A stretch of 13,386 nt of DNA from CALMEC01 sp964393105 (GTDB taxonomy: Bacteria > Actinomycetota > Thermoleophilia > Miltoncostaeales > Miltoncostaeaceae): positions 1 to 13,386 of the forward strand of contig CAYMSM010000035.1 of the NCBI GenBank assembly GCA_964393105.1, read 5' to 3'. Numbering within the stretch: position 1 is the first letter of the stretch; each line of letters opens with the position of its first letter. The notes beneath the pieces were generated by a model. It made no database searches and was not told the DNA's origin. It saw only the letters and a list, made by a program, of their open reading frames with translations. Both the position numbers and the translations under genes were made by a program. Shown here one piece after another: positions 12,381 to 13,386 of this stretch.

Positions 12381-12458
12381 CGGGCCCGGCAGGGAACTCC
12401 CCGACCGTTGGCGGCGACAAACCGACGCCGTAGTGCGCCGGGCATGTGCGCCAATCGC

Positions 12459-12464
12459 TACCCT
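12459..12464 (+). promoter_or_regulatory. Putative -10 box of the gene at 12471 (leaderless)
   Basis: TACCCT is followed by six bases and GTG, the same layout as at the cupin gene. No Shine-Dalgarno sequence precedes the GTG. No clear -35 is seen. Confidence 0.4.
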
Positions 12465-12470
12465 GGCTCC

Positions 12471-13154
12471 GTGGCACATACGTCTCTCGATGTCCTGGTC
12501 ACGGCCCTCGGTGACGCTCGCGCCCAGGCACAGTCCGTCGTTGGCGATGGGGTGACCGGTGTGCGTGCCGTCGAGCCCGCACCCGACCTCCGTTGGTACC
12601 TCTGTGCCTTTGATGGTCCACGGTTCCTGTGCCTCGACGCCGACCTGGAGGTCGAACGGGACCCTCGGCGCGTCCACCAAGCAGCGACGTGCGTCCTGCT
12701 CGTCGAGCACGCCGAGACCCTCGTCGAGCAGGGTGAGCTGGACATCCTCGCCGCCGCGGCGTCTTCGCTTGGGGCGCACGTCGAGGGCGCGGAGCTTCGT
12801 GATGCGCTGAGCGCGCTTCACGCGTCCGCGCAGGAGCTGGCGCACTGGCGGGCCGCCCTCGAGCGCGCGGTTGCGTCGCTTCCGCAACTCGAGGTCGGCA
12901 TCCGGCTCCACGACCTCGCGCGCCGGCAGTATGAGCGATACGTCGAGGGCACCGAGCCGCTCGTGGCGATTCAGGATCGCCTGGCCGACGCGCTGGTCGC
13001 GTCGTTGCGTGAGCTGGAGGAGGCAGCCGGACGGGCCCGGATCGCCCGCCCTCTCTCAGCGTCGATCGCAGAGGCCATGCAGGCCCTCGACGCGGGTGCG
13101 GCCGAGATCGTCGCGAAGCACATTGTGCCGTTCGACGGGGAGGGCGACCGCTAA
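12471..13154 (+). CDS. Protein of unknown function (227 residues)
   Basis: I do not recognise this protein. The frame is open from 12255, but that part crosses the repeat element; GTG 12471, just after a TACCCT box, is the sensible start (VAHTSLDVLVTALGDARAQAQ). The first half (about 20-70) looks mixed alpha/beta (DLRWYLCAFDGPRFLCLDADLEVE). From about residue 75 it is almost all helix, alanine-, leucine- and glutamate-rich, with stretches such as ELRDALSALHASAQELAHWRAALE that could form a coiled coil or helical bundle. There is no signal peptide, membrane span or known catalytic motif. Its TAA overlaps the TAG of the convergent peptide gene (CTAA at 13151-13154). Confidence 0.75.
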   Translation: MAHTSLDVLVTALGDARAQAQSVVGDGVTGVRAVEPAPDLRWYLCAFDGPRFLCLDADLEVERDPRRVHQAATCVLLVEHAETLVEQGELDILAAAASSLGAHVEGAELRDALSALHASAQELAHWRAALERAVASLPQLEVGIRLHDLARRQYERYVEGTEPLVAIQDRLADALVASLRELEEAAGRARIARPLSASIAEAMQALDAGAAEIVAKHIVPFDGEGDR

Positions 13155-13255
13155 CCCCTACGACGTTTGCGCACCGACAAGAGAACGATCAACGCGACGA
13201 GCAGGATGATCACGACAATCGGGGCGATCGTGCGTGCGCCGATCGCAGCGGTCAT
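13151..13255 (-). CDS. 34-residue single-span membrane peptide
   Basis: ATG at 13255-13253 gives a short peptide with an N-terminal MTAAIGARTIA, one hydrophobic helix (PIVVIILLVALIVLLSV, about residues 12-28) and a basic end RKRRRG, which predicts an N-out, C-in single-span membrane protein. A GAGGAA Shine-Dalgarno sequence (13271-13266) lies ten bases before the ATG, inside the end of the upstream gene, whose stop is only seven bases away; the two are probably one operon. A longer frame exists upstream but has no family support and overlaps that gene. Function unknown. Confidence 0.6.
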   Translation of the reverse strand: MTAAIGARTIAPIVVIILLVALIVLLSVRKRRRG

Positions 13256-13262
13256 GGTTGCT

Positions 13263-13386
13263 TCATTCCTCGGTCGGCCCCTCGGCGAGGAATTCCAGGA
13301 GGTCCTCGACGGTGAACCGCCCGCTTTGCATCGACGCGACAAGGCCGTAGACGGTCGCCGTGTGCGGTCGCTCCAGGACGTAGTCC
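13263..13386 (-). CDS. C-terminal end of an unrecognised protein (partial)
   Basis: An open frame enters from the right edge and ends at TGA 13265-13263, giving the last 40 residues: DYVLERPHTATVYGLVASMQ, then SGRFTVEDLLEFLAEGPTEE. Codon use is GC-rich at third positions, and the acidic, helical end reads as a genuine protein terminus. I cannot name the family from this fragment. It is followed after seven bases by the 34-residue membrane peptide gene and supplies its ribosome binding site. Confidence 0.6.
   Translation of the reverse strand, partial: DYVLERPHTATVYGLVASMQSGRFTVEDLLEFLAEGPTEE

Noticed and set aside
12255..12470. Long N-terminal extension of the gene at 12471, starting inside the repeat element.
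   Set aside because: The added codons mostly cross the inverted-repeat element and the spacer and show no protein-like pattern. A TACCCT box just before GTG 12471 fits a start there.

Overview
The window is GC-rich chromosomal DNA (roughly two thirds G+C by eye) with frequent GTG starts. Gene order and proteins point to an actinobacterium (Actinomycetota): ffh, rpsP, a KH-domain gene, rimM, trmD, rplS, rnhB, then yraN, comM(yifB) and dprA, plus a fused PafB-PafC type WYL regulator. A deep lineage such as Thermoleophilia is my guess from the fused PafBC and the style of the small unknown proteins; this is inference and was not tested.

Layout. Positions 1-336 hold the start of a cupin gene on the minus strand, cut by the window edge and divergent from ffh. 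Positions 375-4580 form a forward translation and targeting cluster: SRP GTPase Ffh, ribosomal protein bS16, a KhpA-like RNA-binding protein, the 16S maturation factor RimM, the tRNA methyltransferase TrmD (with an unusual residue at its catalytic aspartate), ribosomal protein bL19 and RNase HII. A signal peptidase gene, often found between rplS and rnhB in actinobacteria, is absent. yraN (minus strand) runs into rnhB tail to tail with about 106 bp of antisense overlap.

Positions 4898-5082, between yraN and comM, are the most striking part of the window. The two divergent genes are preceded by mirror-image copies of the same roughly 80-bp sequence about an axis at position 4990, and the two start codons lie at exactly mirrored places. 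Each arm carries three outward-facing TTGACAC-like motifs spaced 22-23 bp. This looks like a symmetrical six-site operator and paired promoter that co-regulates a putative nuclease (YraN) with a ComM-DprA recombination operon.

Positions 5080-7712 are comM-dprA, overlapping by GTGA. Convergent to them is a 714-residue PafBC-like fusion (7744-9888), from a family known in mycobacteria as a DNA-damage response activator. About 290 bp of apparently non-coding DNA with one consensus DnaA box follows. Then come a UbiA-type membrane prenyltransferase on the minus strand, a divergent small unknown gene with a 27-bp palindrome between them, a NUDIX hydrolase of the CoA pyrophosphatase type on the minus strand, a 156-bp MITE-like element, an unknown 227-residue protein on the plus strand, and at the right edge a minus-strand pair: a 34-residue single-span membrane peptide and the C-terminus of an unrecognised protein.

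Several single genes have a TANNNT box only 6-12 bp before the start codon and no Shine-Dalgarno sequence, suggesting that leaderless or near-leaderless transcripts are common here. No rRNA, CRISPR array, convincing tRNA or clear rho-independent terminator was seen.
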